Shown here: one piece after another, positions 1 to 7,377 of the stretch
How positions within the stretch are numbered: the stretch's first letter is position 1
Layout: each line of letters starts with the position of its first letter
Origin: Microscillaceae bacterium
Lineage (GTDB): Bacteria; Bacteroidota; Bacteroidia; Cytophagales; Microscillaceae
Reading direction: 5' to 3'
DNA: 38,049 nucleotides
Assembly (NCBI GenBank): GCA_025455045.1
Contig: JALONJ010000011.1
Coordinates: 1-38,049 of the forward strand
Program-made: the position numbers and the translations under genes
Notes under the pieces: generated by a model
What the model was told of the DNA's origin: nothing
The model's input: only the letters and a program-made list of their open reading frames with translations
The model's database searches: none

Positions 1-571
1 TCAATTGTTTCAAAAATAAAATTGTATTATTTTAATATAATAAATATTTAATATGATTTTTGTAAAAATATATAAAATACTGATAACCAATTAGTTATTT
101 AAAAAAATTAAACCAATAAAAATAACACAAGTAAGTCATCTTGTAAGGAACTTTGTGGACTTTTTTCGCTTTTAAATAAAAGCACAATTTATTGATTTTC
201 AATTAATTACAGAAAAATTCTAAGAGGTAATAATTTAACAAAGTTCCACGCAGGATGACAGCTTGGGGGGGGGTGGATTGTTTTTTTAAAAATTTAATTT
301 TTTGTACTTTTTTAATATGTTTTAAAATATTCACGTTAAATTAGGCTCTGTAGTTAATTTGGTTAATTCATAGTAATTTTTCAAGATCATTTAAACCCTA
401 AGGGTTTTTAAAACCCTTAGGGTTTGGACTCAATCCCCAAATTAACGATTGAACCATAAATTAAAACTAAAAACTTTCGAGATGCTTGTTATAGAGTTAT
501 CAATAATTTGCAAAATGTTCAAACCTTCCCACATTTTTGCTGTATTTTAGACCGGTAAAATTATATTTTTT
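1..571. other. Left-edge intergenic region
   Basis: No gene is supported here. The stretch is very AT-rich and holds two diverged family A palindromes (around 74-99 and 184-210), a run of nine G at 265-273, a 10-bp inverted repeat (148-157 with 238-247), and one copy of the 112-bp miniature element (344-455), listed separately. An apparent reverse-strand frame over 500-904 is the antisense shadow of the reductase gene. Confidence 0.6.
344..455 (-). mobile_element. 112-bp MITE-like element, copy 1
   Basis: This is the reverse complement of 4168-4279, with about three differences over 112 bp. The ends form an imperfect 19-bp terminal inverted repeat (GGCTCTGTAGTTAATTTGG against GGTTCAATCGTTAATTTGG). 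The centre is a long palindrome built from AAACCCTAAGGGTTT and AAACCCTTAGGGTTT. The flanks are TTAAATTA (336-343) and ATAAATTA (456-463), a 7-of-8 match consistent with an aged 8-bp target duplication. It has no coding capacity, so any transposase must act in trans. Confidence 0.8.
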
Positions 572-1624
572 ATGAAAAATCTCCTTACACTCCAAGTAAA
601 AGCTATACGCGCCGAAACCAGCGATGCCAAGACTTTTGTTTTGCAAAGTGTTGATAATCAGATGATTAGATATGAAGCCGGTCAGTTTTTGACTTTTATA
701 TTTGCTACAAATAGTGGCGAAAAAAGGCGTTCTTATTCTTTGAGTTCTACTTTTGGAATAGATAATTTGCCCAGCATTACGGTCAAAAGAGTAAGCAACG
801 GTGAGATTTCGCGGTTTTGGTTGGATAAAATCCAAGTTGGCGATACATTGCAGGCTTTGCCCCCCGCCGGAAGATTTACTTTGACTACCGATAGTCAAAA
901 TCAAAGAGATATTTTTTTGTTGGGCGCAGGCAGTGGTATCACTCCTTTGTTTTCACTTTTAAAAAAGATACTACACCACGAACCCCAAAGCCGGATTCAT
1001 TTGATTTACAGCAATAAAAATGAATTACAAACCATCTTCTTTTCGCAATTGACACAATTACAGTCTCAATATGCTAATCAGCTCACTATCAATCATTTAT
1101 ATTCAAATCCCTTGCCCGAAAGTGGTCTTTTGCCCACCCACCTCAGCAATACCTATTTGGAAACTTGGGTAAAACAAGCCTTGCAATACGAGTCCTCAAA
1201 AGCCGAGTTTTTTCTTTGTGGTCCCGAAAACCTAATGCGTATGCAAAAAATGGTCTTAAGATTTATGGGTTTTCATCAGGAGCAAATTCATCAAGAAAAC
1301 TTTACCATTCCCGACATCAAGCCTTTGATTCCTTACAGCCCAACCCAAGATACTAAGCAAGTAATTATCAATTATCAAAGTGTAAGTTATTCATTGTCAG
1401 TGCCTTATGACAAAAACATTCTTGAAGCGGCACTTGCCCAAGGTATAGAATTGCCCTATAGTTGTCGGGGTGGCAGGTGCGCGACTTGTCAGGCAAAATG
1501 TACAGAGGGCAAAGTCAAAATGTCAATCAACGATGTACTTACCGAGCGCGAGCTTGCCGAAGGTTGGATTCTCACTTGCACGGCTTATGTGCAAACCCCA
1601 AAGGTCAGTTTGACAGTAGAATAA
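572..1624 (+). CDS. Ferredoxin-type NAD(P)H oxidoreductase with C-terminal 2Fe-2S domain (PaaE-like)
   Basis: A 350-residue protein with three domains in the order of PaaE, the reductase of phenylacetyl-CoA epoxidase. The FAD-binding barrel has RSYSLSS at 53-59. The NAD(P)-binding domain has GAGSGITP at 118-125 and CGPE at 216-219. The plant-type ferredoxin domain has cysteine ligands C298, C303, C306 and C336 (CxxxxCxxC followed by a distal Cys). Known family members pass electrons from NAD(P)H through FAD to the cluster and then to an oxygenase or desaturase. No paaABCD genes are nearby, so the electron acceptor is unknown; a fatty-acid desaturase or another oxygenase is equally possible. 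It has no signal peptide, so it is cytoplasmic. One exact TGATAATCA core (652-660) lies in its codons for Asp-Asn-Gln and may be a chance match. Confidence 0.9.
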   Translation: MKNLLTLQVKAIRAETSDAKTFVLQSVDNQMIRYEAGQFLTFIFATNSGEKRRSYSLSSTFGIDNLPSITVKRVSNGEISRFWLDKIQVGDTLQALPPAGRFTLTTDSQNQRDIFLLGAGSGITPLFSLLKKILHHEPQSRIHLIYSNKNELQTIFFSQLTQLQSQYANQLTINHLYSNPLPESGLLPTHLSNTYLETWVKQALQYESSKAEFFLCGPENLMRMQKMVLRFMGFHQEQIHQENFTIPDIKPLIPYSPTQDTKQVIINYQSVSYSLSVPYDKNILEAALAQGIELPYSCRGGRCATCQAKCTEGKVKMSINDVLTERELAEGWILTCTAYVQTPKVSLTVE

Positions 1625-1777
1625 AAACCGATAAATTGGCAAATTTACTTTAGAAATTAGAATTTTTTATAAGTAATTGATTTACAGATAGTTATGATAT
1701 TTTTGATACCAAAAATTTAAGCTGATTTTGAGCCAAGACCTCAAATTCAAAATTGTAGAGTATGTATCAAACCTCAA

Positions 1778-2203
1778 TTATGTGCGTTTGACACTAAAAG
1801 TTGCTCGACCTTCTGCCAAAATTTGCTCGGGTTGCGAAGGGTGAAAAGCCTGCATTTGAACAAAAATAACCCGATTGCCACTTTTGCGCACTTCGCCGGT
1901 TACAATTACATCTTCTTCGCCCACGGGCGACAAAAAATCGGTACGCAAGTCGATGGTTGCCAGTTTGTCTTTTTTGAGGTGGATAGTCGTAAAACTCGCC
2001 GCTCCTGCCACCGTATCCATTGCCGCCATCAGTACACCGCCGTGCATTCGCCGCTCTCGCACTTCGCCAATCAACTCATCACGAAAGGGTACTAATAGGC
2101 TGGCAAAGCCCAATTTTACTTCCAAAAGTTTAAAACCCATCAATTTGTTAAAAGGGATATTTTCTTCAAAAATAGTCTTGAGTAGCTCAAACGGAATTTC
2201 CAT
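1778..2203 (-). CDS. PaaI-like hotdog-fold thioesterase
   Basis: A 141-residue cytoplasmic protein of usual length for PaaI/YbgC-type hotdog thioesterases, which hydrolyse acyl-CoA or aryl-CoA thioesters. The HGG motif is at 54-56, followed by the central helix with MDTVAG (62-67), the region that carries the catalytic Asp in this family. The later strands (TIDLRTDFLSP, VTGEVRKSGN) fit the fold. It converges on the PaaE-like reductase, and the pairing hints at aromatic or acyl-CoA metabolism, but two adjacent genes do not establish a pathway. The start is the ATG complement at 2201-2203. Substrate is unknown. Confidence 0.85.
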   Translation of the reverse strand: MEIPFELLKTIFEENIPFNKLMGFKLLEVKLGFASLLVPFRDELIGEVRERRMHGGVLMAAMDTVAGAASFTTIHLKKDKLATIDLRTDFLSPVGEEDVIVTGEVRKSGNRVIFVQMQAFHPSQPEQILAEGRATFSVKRT

Positions 2204-2508
2204 TTTTTATGGTTTGGTTAATTATTTGTAAAACCTTCTGGAATGAATAGTGAATAATGTAAAATGAATGGTTTTAAGTATGTGAAACAAATTAACTGGT
2301 ATTATCAACTACTGCAAAATATTGATTATCAGTTATTTAACAAAATTGAATATTATCAATTAAATACTCCCTTGTACTTATAATTACCTGAAAATCAATA
2401 TGTTATCAAAAAATATTGTACGCAATTATTTTATTTTTGTTACTAAACTGAATAGTTTTTGAATGATTTGTAATCAATTGATTATCAGGTACTTACAAAT
2501 ATTGTAAA

Positions 2509-2620
2509 GGCTCTCGACATCTTTACAGGAATTGTTTATCTTAGTTGTGGTCTAAAGCCGCTTACGCGCGCAGGCTAGACAGCCCGCATTACAATTTTTC
2601 CCAAAAAGTGCTGAGGATTC
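2509..2620 (+). repeat. Family B dispersed repeat, copy 1
   Basis: A copy of the roughly 108-bp family shared with 7423-7533, 17137-17249, 24826-24935, 26812-26919 and 37813-37913. It starts at CTCGACAT, passes through the hairpin GCAGGCTAGACAGCCCGC (one mismatch from the family stem), and ends near AGTGCTGAGGATTC. Confidence 0.7.
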
Positions 2621-3043
2621 AAATATTTAAATTGTTGTTATTAAATTACACCTAATTCATTGATAATCAATTACTTATATGAAAGTTATTTGGCAAAAGG
2701 GTTGGTAGAAAACGTTTATACTCGTATAAAATTGGGTGTTTTAGGAAATCATTTTAAATGATTTGTATTGGCAAACATTGGGGTAAGTGATTGATTATCA
2801 AGTATTTACGCCACAGGGTGATTTTACCACAAAGTTCACAAAGGTAATCACAAAGAAGCACAAAGGTCTTGGTGGGCTTTGTGGGTATTTTCTTCGTGTT
2901 CTTGGTGGTTAAATAGTTTGTTGTTGAGCCACCTTTTGCAAATAAAATTCTATAAATACTTGATAAACAGATAGTTACAAATTTTTTTTAAAAACAACAA
3001 TTTAAAGTAATATAACCCCACAGACCGTGTCCACCTCTGGAAG

Positions 3044-3099
3044 ATTAGCACATCAACCCATCAGCACATTAGCACACCAACTCATCAGCACATTAGCAC
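3044..3099. repeat. 24-bp tandem repeat, 2.3 copies
   Basis: The unit starts ATTAGCACA and ends ATCAGCAC; two full units (3044-3067, 3068-3091) and a partial third abut the TAA of the TPR gene. A fragment with the same ATTAGCACATCAGCAC motif recurs at 4064-4080, so it is dispersed as well as tandem. Confidence 0.75.
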
Positions 3100-3858
3100 T
3101 TATGCTTTGTCCGAATTATTTTTTTTCCATTTCCCTTTTACAAAATCTAAAAATTCGCCAAAAGTTTGGCGAGAGGTAAACACCGCCTGAATGACTTTCA
3201 AATAGTCTTGAGGTTTGAATTTTTGTTGCTTGAGAGCCAAGGAGTCGGCTTGTTGTTGCAATATTTCGGTTTGGCTTTGTAGGGCTTTTTCTGCCTCATA
3301 ATTTGCCAAAATCTCATTCAAATCGGGTTTTACAAAGGTTTTGCCTTGGTCGGCAAGTTGATCGGCTTGGGCAAAGTTGGCTTGGGCAGAGGTTTGATAG
3401 CCGATTTTTTCTTCCAACAGCCCCAAATTATTGTACACAATGGCATCATCGGGGTCAAGAGCCAAAGCCTCTTTGTAGTCGTCAATTGCCCCCCATACAT
3501 CGCCAATGTGCGCGCGAATATACGCCCGACTAGAGTAGCGGTAGGGATTGCCCGGCTCAAGCTCCAATGCCTTGTCCAAATCTGCCAAAGCTCCGCGATG
3601 GTCGGCTAAGAGATGTTTGATAACTCCTAACTCGCTGTAAATCTGGGGGTTAAGTGGCGAAATTGAAAGAGCTTTTTCAAAATCAAGGCGTGCCAATTGA
3701 TACTCACCGAGTTGGGTATAAGCCATTCCTCGATTGAAAATGCTCTCGAGATGCGCCGGTTCAGTGTTTAGAACGCCGGTAAATAATTGAACTGCCTCCG
3801 AAAATCGGGCTTCTTCGCAAAGTTTTAAGGCTTGTATAAATTTTTGTTGAACTGACAT
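3100..3858 (-). CDS. Tetratricopeptide repeat protein
   Basis: A 252-residue protein starting MSVQQKF. The frame stays open for another 25 residues upstream, but that extension is translated from a dispersed repeat (MFTLHYSLFTIHYL), so I place the start at the ATG complement at 3856-3858. Residues 1 to about 175 form four to five consecutive TPR units with the usual alternation of small and aromatic positions (for example AIDDYKEALALDPDDAIVYNNLG). The last 75 residues are a charged helical tail with a lysine-rich end. TPRs are protein-protein scaffolds. There is no signal peptide, no lipobox and no catalytic domain, and the partner is unknown. Confidence 0.85.
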   Translation of the reverse strand: MSVQQKFIQALKLCEEARFSEAVQLFTGVLNTEPAHLESIFNRGMAYTQLGEYQLARLDFEKALSISPLNPQIYSELGVIKHLLADHRGALADLDKALELEPGNPYRYSSRAYIRAHIGDVWGAIDDYKEALALDPDDAIVYNNLGLLEEKIGYQTSAQANFAQADQLADQGKTFVKPDLNEILANYEAEKALQSQTEILQQQADSLALKQQKFKPQDYLKVIQAVFTSRQTFGEFLDFVKGKWKKNNSDKA

Positions 3859-4437
3859 TTTTTGGGAGATTAATATTTTTTGAAGTATATTTAAGTAATG
3901 AATAGTGAATAATGAATAATGTAGCGTGAACAATTTTTAATCATTTGAAAATTCGCCGGAGGCGAGACTGGTCAATAAGTTACCAAAAAATATTGTTTAG
4001 AAACAAGAATAAAATAAAGTAAACAATTGAATTTATGAATTAATTGATAATCAATGGATTACATTAGCACATCAGCACATCTTATAATTAACTCATTTAA
4101 GTGTAAAATACTTATGTTACAAAGCACTTAAATGTGCGCTAAATATTTTGATTCATTATTTTTAGTTGGTTCAATCGTTAATTTGGGGATTGAGTCCAAA
4201 CCCTAAGGGTTTTGAAAACCCTTAGGGTTTAAATGATCTTGAAAAATTACTATGAATTAACCAAATTAACCATAGAGCCTTTTAGTTTATATAAGCAACT
4301 GATAATCAAGCGATTATGTTTTAAATAATTCTTAAAGTTTTATGACTTTTGTGAGCTAAGTTTTTGATAATCAGGCTTTAGCAAAAAATAATCAGCCAAA
4401 TAAAACCCACAAACCCCAAAACCCCAATGGTTGTCCT
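3859..4437. repeat. Repeat-filled intergenic region
   Basis: No gene is seen. It holds a family C repeat (3897-4020) whose internal family A palindrome is interrupted by a 19-bp GC-rich insert (3953-3971), family A cores at 4045-4053, 4300-4308 and 4365-4373, an ATTAGCACATCAGCAC fragment (4064-4080), and the second 112-bp MITE-like copy (4168-4279). Confidence 0.7.
4168..4279 (+). mobile_element. 112-bp MITE-like element, copy 2, with perfect target duplication
   Basis: The element starts GGTTCAATCGTTAATTTGG and ends with the complement of GGCTCTATGGTTAATTTGG, a 19-bp terminal inverted repeat with 16 matches. It is flanked on both sides by TTTTAGTT (4160-4167 and 4280-4287), an exact 8-bp target duplication. 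It is inverted relative to 344-455. The perfect duplication implies a recent insertion. Confidence 0.88.
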
Positions 4438-5355
4438 ATGTTGAATTGTTATTGGTTTTTTTCCAAAATCGCCAATCCTTGCCTAACTTTGGCACTATTT
4501 TCAATTTTAATAACTGTGCAAAATCCGATTATCGCTCAAAATTATTCCGACACTCAGCCGGCAATTTTACAAAAAGAAATTGTCTTAAAATCAAAATATT
4601 TGCATCGCCAAGTGCATATTACGGTTTTGTTACCGCCTCATTATGAGCAAGATAACCATCATTTTCCGGTTTTGTATTTGAACGATGGGCAGGACTTGCC
4701 GAAGCTGGAAATGACTCGTATTTTGGCAGATTTGTATCGAGACAACACCATTCCCCCTTTTATACTGGTGGGTATTCACGCTGATAAACATCGGATTCAG
4801 GAGTATGGCACGGCTTCGCAAGCCGACTACGCCCAGCGCGGTGCCAAAGCCGCAGCGCATACGCAATTTGTACTGGAAGAATTGATGCCTTTTTTGCAAC
4901 AAAACTTTAGGACAAAATCGGAGGCTGAAAACACATTTTTTGCCGGATTTTCTTTGGGTGGTTTATCGGCAATGGATATAGTGTGGCACCACGCCGATAA
5001 ATTTTCGCGGGCTGGCGTATTTTCGGGTTCTTTGTGGTGGCGGAGCAAACCCTACGAGGGCGGCTACAACGAAGATACCGACCGTATTATGCATAATTTG
5101 GTGCGCGAAGGGCAGTACAAGCCTAATTTAAGGTTTTGGTTACAAGCCGGTACCGATGACGAAACCGCCGACCGCAATAACAACGGTATCATTGATGCCA
5201 TTGATGATACTTTGGATTTAATCAAAGAATTAAAAAACAAAGGCTACCACGATGAGCAAATTGTGTATTATGAAATGCAGGGTGGCACTCACGACCAAGC
5301 TACTTGGGCTAAGGCAATGCCGGTGTTTTTGCAATGGTTGTTCAAAAAATCATAA
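4438..5355 (+). CDS. Secreted alpha/beta-hydrolase, putative esterase family
   Basis: A 305-residue protein of the esterase D/Fes/IroE-like family (Pfam putative esterase). An N-terminal hydrophobic segment (about 14-34, ending IIAQ) looks like a signal peptide, which places it outside the cytoplasm. The nucleophile elbow GFSLGG puts Ser at 172; Asp240 or Asp241 (AGTDD) and His285 (GGTHD) complete a plausible triad in the expected order. Family members hydrolyse esters ranging from ferric enterobactin to feruloyl and other acyl esters; the substrate here cannot be read from sequence. The stretch DRNNNGIIDAIDD (245-257) resembles a calcium-binding loop. Downstream are the inverted heptad arrays. 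Confidence 0.88.
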   Translation: MLNCYWFFSKIANPCLTLALFSILITVQNPIIAQNYSDTQPAILQKEIVLKSKYLHRQVHITVLLPPHYEQDNHHFPVLYLNDGQDLPKLEMTRILADLYRDNTIPPFILVGIHADKHRIQEYGTASQADYAQRGAKAAAHTQFVLEELMPFLQQNFRTKSEAENTFFAGFSLGGLSAMDIVWHHADKFSRAGVFSGSLWWRSKPYEGGYNEDTDRIMHNLVREGQYKPNLRFWLQAGTDDETADRNNNGIIDAIDDTLDLIKELKNKGYHDEQIVYYEMQGGTHDQATWAKAMPVFLQWLFKKS

Positions 5356-5392
5356 ATTTGCGCTGTACTTGATTTTTTGCCGGTGAAGTTTT

Positions 5393-5510
5393 TAGTTCCG
5401 AGTTTCTGGTTTCTAGTTCCGAGTTTCTGGCTTCTAGTTCCGAGTTTCTGGTTTCTAGTTCCGAGTTTCTGGTTTCTAGTTCCGAGTTTCTGGTTTCTAG
5501 TTCCGAGTTT
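5393..5510 (-). repeat. Tandem heptad array, left (21-bp higher-order unit, 5.6 copies)
   Basis: Five full 21-bp units plus 13 bp. Read on the minus strand, each unit is three heptads: AACTCGG, AACTAGA, AACCAGA. Only one base differs between units, so the array has amplified or homogenised recently. It lies in the opposite orientation to 5670-5879. Confidence 0.92.
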
Positions 5511-5669
5511 GCCCTGCTAAAAAGTCGGAAAAGCTGAATTGGTTTATTATCAATACTACAGACAGTTTTTTGTAAGCAATTGACTGTGTCTGCCTCTGGC
5601 TGATAATCAACAGGTTATGTTACGTCAAGTGTTTTGTGTAAATAACTGATTATTAGATACTTAGTAAAT

Positions 5670-5879
5670 AACTAGAAACTCGGAACTAGGAACTAGAAAC
5701 TCGGAACTAGGAACTCGGAACTAGAAACTAGAAACTAGAAACTAGGAACTAGAAACTAGGAACTAGAAACTAGAAACTAGGAACTAGAAACTCGGAACTA
5801 GAAACTCGGAACTAGAAACTCGGAATTCGGAACTCGGAACTAGAAACTCGGAACTCGGAATTCGGAACTAGAAACTCGG
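5670..5879 (+). repeat. Tandem heptad array, right (30 units)
   Basis: Thirty consecutive 7-bp units with no indel, all matching AAYTMGR: AACTAGA, AACTAGG and AACTCGG, plus two AATTCGG. The order of the types is irregular, unlike the regular 21-bp period of the left array. The array ends about 43 bp before the first possible start codon of the aldehyde dehydrogenase gene, so it occupies that gene's promoter or leader region. It resembles in style the heptameric short tandem repeats described in cyanobacteria. Confidence 0.93.
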
Positions 5880-5922
5880 AACTGCCCGAACTATTGTCAT
5901 TACTAATTTGGGCTTTTAAATA

Positions 5923-7377
5923 TTGATACAAGTGAAAAAAATTCAAAACTTCGTCAATGGCGAATATACCGCCCCTTTTGCCAAACATTATCTCGATAAT
6001 TATAATCCGGCTACCGGCGAAGTATATAGCCTAGTGCCGGACTCGGACGAAAAAGATGTAGAAATTGCTATGCAATATGCCCAAGCTACTTTCCCCAAGT
6101 GGGCAAGTACTTCGGTTGAGGTTCGTTCACGTATTTTATTGAAAATCAGTGAGTTAATTGAGAAAAACTTAGACAAATTTGCCGAAGCTGAAAGCATCGA
6201 TACCGGCAAACCCATTAGTCTGGCTCGGCAAATGGATATTCCGCGTGCCGCTACCAATTTTCGTTTTTTTGCTACGGCTATTCAGCACTACGCAACTGCC
6301 GCCCACGCCACCGACCATATCGCCATCAATTATACTTTGCGCCAGCCTTTGGGAGTGGTGGTTTGTATTTCGCCTTGGAATTTGCCCCTTTATTTGTTTA
6401 CTTGGAAAATCGCCCCCGCGATTGCCGCCGGAAACTGTGTGATAGCCAAACCCTCCGAAACTACCCCTATGACCGCCTATTTGTTGGGGGAAATTTGTCA
6501 AGAAGCCGGACTACCCGCCGGAGTTTTGAACATTTTGCACGGCTTGGGTAATAAAGTAGGCACGGCTTTGGTGGCGCACCCCGAAGTCAAAGCGATTTCT
6601 TTTACGGGTAGTACAGCCACTGGGGCTACCATAGCCAAACTAACGGCACCCCAATTCAAAAAAATATCTTTAGAAATGGGGGGCAAAAACCCCAATATCA
6701 TTTTTGCCGATTGCGATTATGATAAAATGCTCGAGACTACTTTACGTTCTTCGTTTGCCAATCAAGGGCAAATATGCTTGTGTGGCTCGCGGATATTGGT
6801 CGAGAGTTCGTTGTACGAGCGATTCAAAGCTGACTTTGTTGCCCACACTCGCCAACTCCAAGTCGGCGACCCGGCTTTTCCGGTTACTCAACAAGGAGCA
6901 ATTGTTTCGTCAGCCCATTTCCAAAAAATAATGAGCTATATAGACCTTGCCCAGCAAGAAGGCGGCAAAATACTGTGTGGAGGAGAAGCCATCAAGTTCT
7001 CGGGCAGGTGCGCCGGTGGTTGGTTTATCGCGCCTACCATTATCGAGAATCTGCCTATCGATTGTCGCACCAATCAAGAGGAAATATTTGGTCCGGTGGT
7101 GAGCATTATGCCTTTTGATACCGAAGCCGATGCCCTCAAATACGCCAATGGAGTGCGTTATGGCTTGTCGGCTACCATTTGGACACAAAACACCGCCCGC
7201 GCCCACCGCCTAGCCGCCCAGATACAGGCAGGAGTCGTATGGGTCAATTGCTGGCTTTTGCGCGATTTGCGCACGCCTTTTGGGGGAATGAAAGACTCGG
7301 GCATTGGGCGCGAAGGCGGCTGGGAAGCCCTCAACTTTTTTACCGAAGCCAAAAATGTGTGTATCAAATACGATTGA
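5923..7377 (+). CDS. NAD-dependent aldehyde dehydrogenase, ALDH8 / 2-aminomuconate or 2-hydroxymuconate semialdehyde type
   Basis: A 484-residue cytosolic enzyme of full family length. Visible landmarks are PWN (Asn153), Lys176 in the cofactor loop, FTGS (227-230), EMGG with general base Glu251, and QGQIC with catalytic Cys285. The segments SIDTGKPISLA (91-101) and WVNCWLLRDLRTPFGG near the C-terminus are typical of the subgroup that oxidises 2-aminomuconate or 2-hydroxymuconate semialdehyde, in kynurenine or meta-cleavage degradation. No ATG start exists: the frame opens at TTG (5923), with a GTG at 5932 (VKKIQNFVNGE) as an equally good or better start. No other kynurenine-pathway gene is in the window. 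The heptad array directly upstream may affect its expression. Confidence 0.9.
   Translation: MIQVKKIQNFVNGEYTAPFAKHYLDNYNPATGEVYSLVPDSDEKDVEIAMQYAQATFPKWASTSVEVRSRILLKISELIEKNLDKFAEAESIDTGKPISLARQMDIPRAATNFRFFATAIQHYATAAHATDHIAINYTLRQPLGVVVCISPWNLPLYLFTWKIAPAIAAGNCVIAKPSETTPMTAYLLGEICQEAGLPAGVLNILHGLGNKVGTALVAHPEVKAISFTGSTATGATIAKLTAPQFKKISLEMGGKNPNIIFADCDYDKMLETTLRSSFANQGQICLCGSRILVESSLYERFKADFVAHTRQLQVGDPAFPVTQQGAIVSSAHFQKIMSYIDLAQQEGGKILCGGEAIKFSGRCAGGWFIAPTIIENLPIDCRTNQEEIFGPVVSIMPFDTEADALKYANGVRYGLSATIWTQNTARAHRLAAQIQAGVVWVNCWLLRDLRTPFGGMKDSGIGREGGWEALNFFTEAKNVCIKYD

Larger units (their letters stand above)
2204..3099. repeat. Repeat-filled intergenic region between thioesterase and TPR genes
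   Basis: No gene is supported in these 896 bases. From left to right it holds a family C repeat (2241-2455, beginning GAATGAATAGTGAATAATG), family A palindromes with exact cores at 2323-2331, 2479-2487, 2661-2669 and 2792-2800, a family B element (2509-2620), a family D repeat with CACAAAG motifs (about 2825-2935) followed by a diverged family A copy (2950-2980), a fragment of the GC-rich cap sequence (3022-3040), and a 24-bp tandem repeat (3044-3099). Confidence 0.7.
5356..5922. repeat. Intergenic region dominated by inverted heptad arrays
   Basis: No gene is seen. It contains the left heptad array (5393-5510), a block duplicated at 7771-7952 (5551-5912), a family A palindrome with a 20-bp central insert (5571-5618), a second diverged palindrome (about 5640-5665), and the right heptad array (5670-5879). 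Confidence 0.75.

Noticed and set aside
500-904. Reverse-strand open frame of 134 codons
   Set aside because: It is antisense to the conserved FAD domain of the reductase gene, has no recognisable motifs, and its composition mirrors the real gene.
3859-3933. N-terminal extension of the TPR protein (MFTLHYSLFTIHYL)
   Set aside because: It is encoded by the dispersed family C repeat; the conserved helical repeat begins just after the internal ATG at 3856-3858.
344-4279. Composite transposon with inverted 112-bp ends carrying the reductase, thioesterase and TPR genes
   Set aside because: Each 112-bp copy has its own inverted ends and its own target duplication, which fits two independent insertions, and no transposase lies between.
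5393-5879. CRISPR array
   Set aside because: The units are contiguous 7-bp repeats with no spacers, and no cas genes are present.
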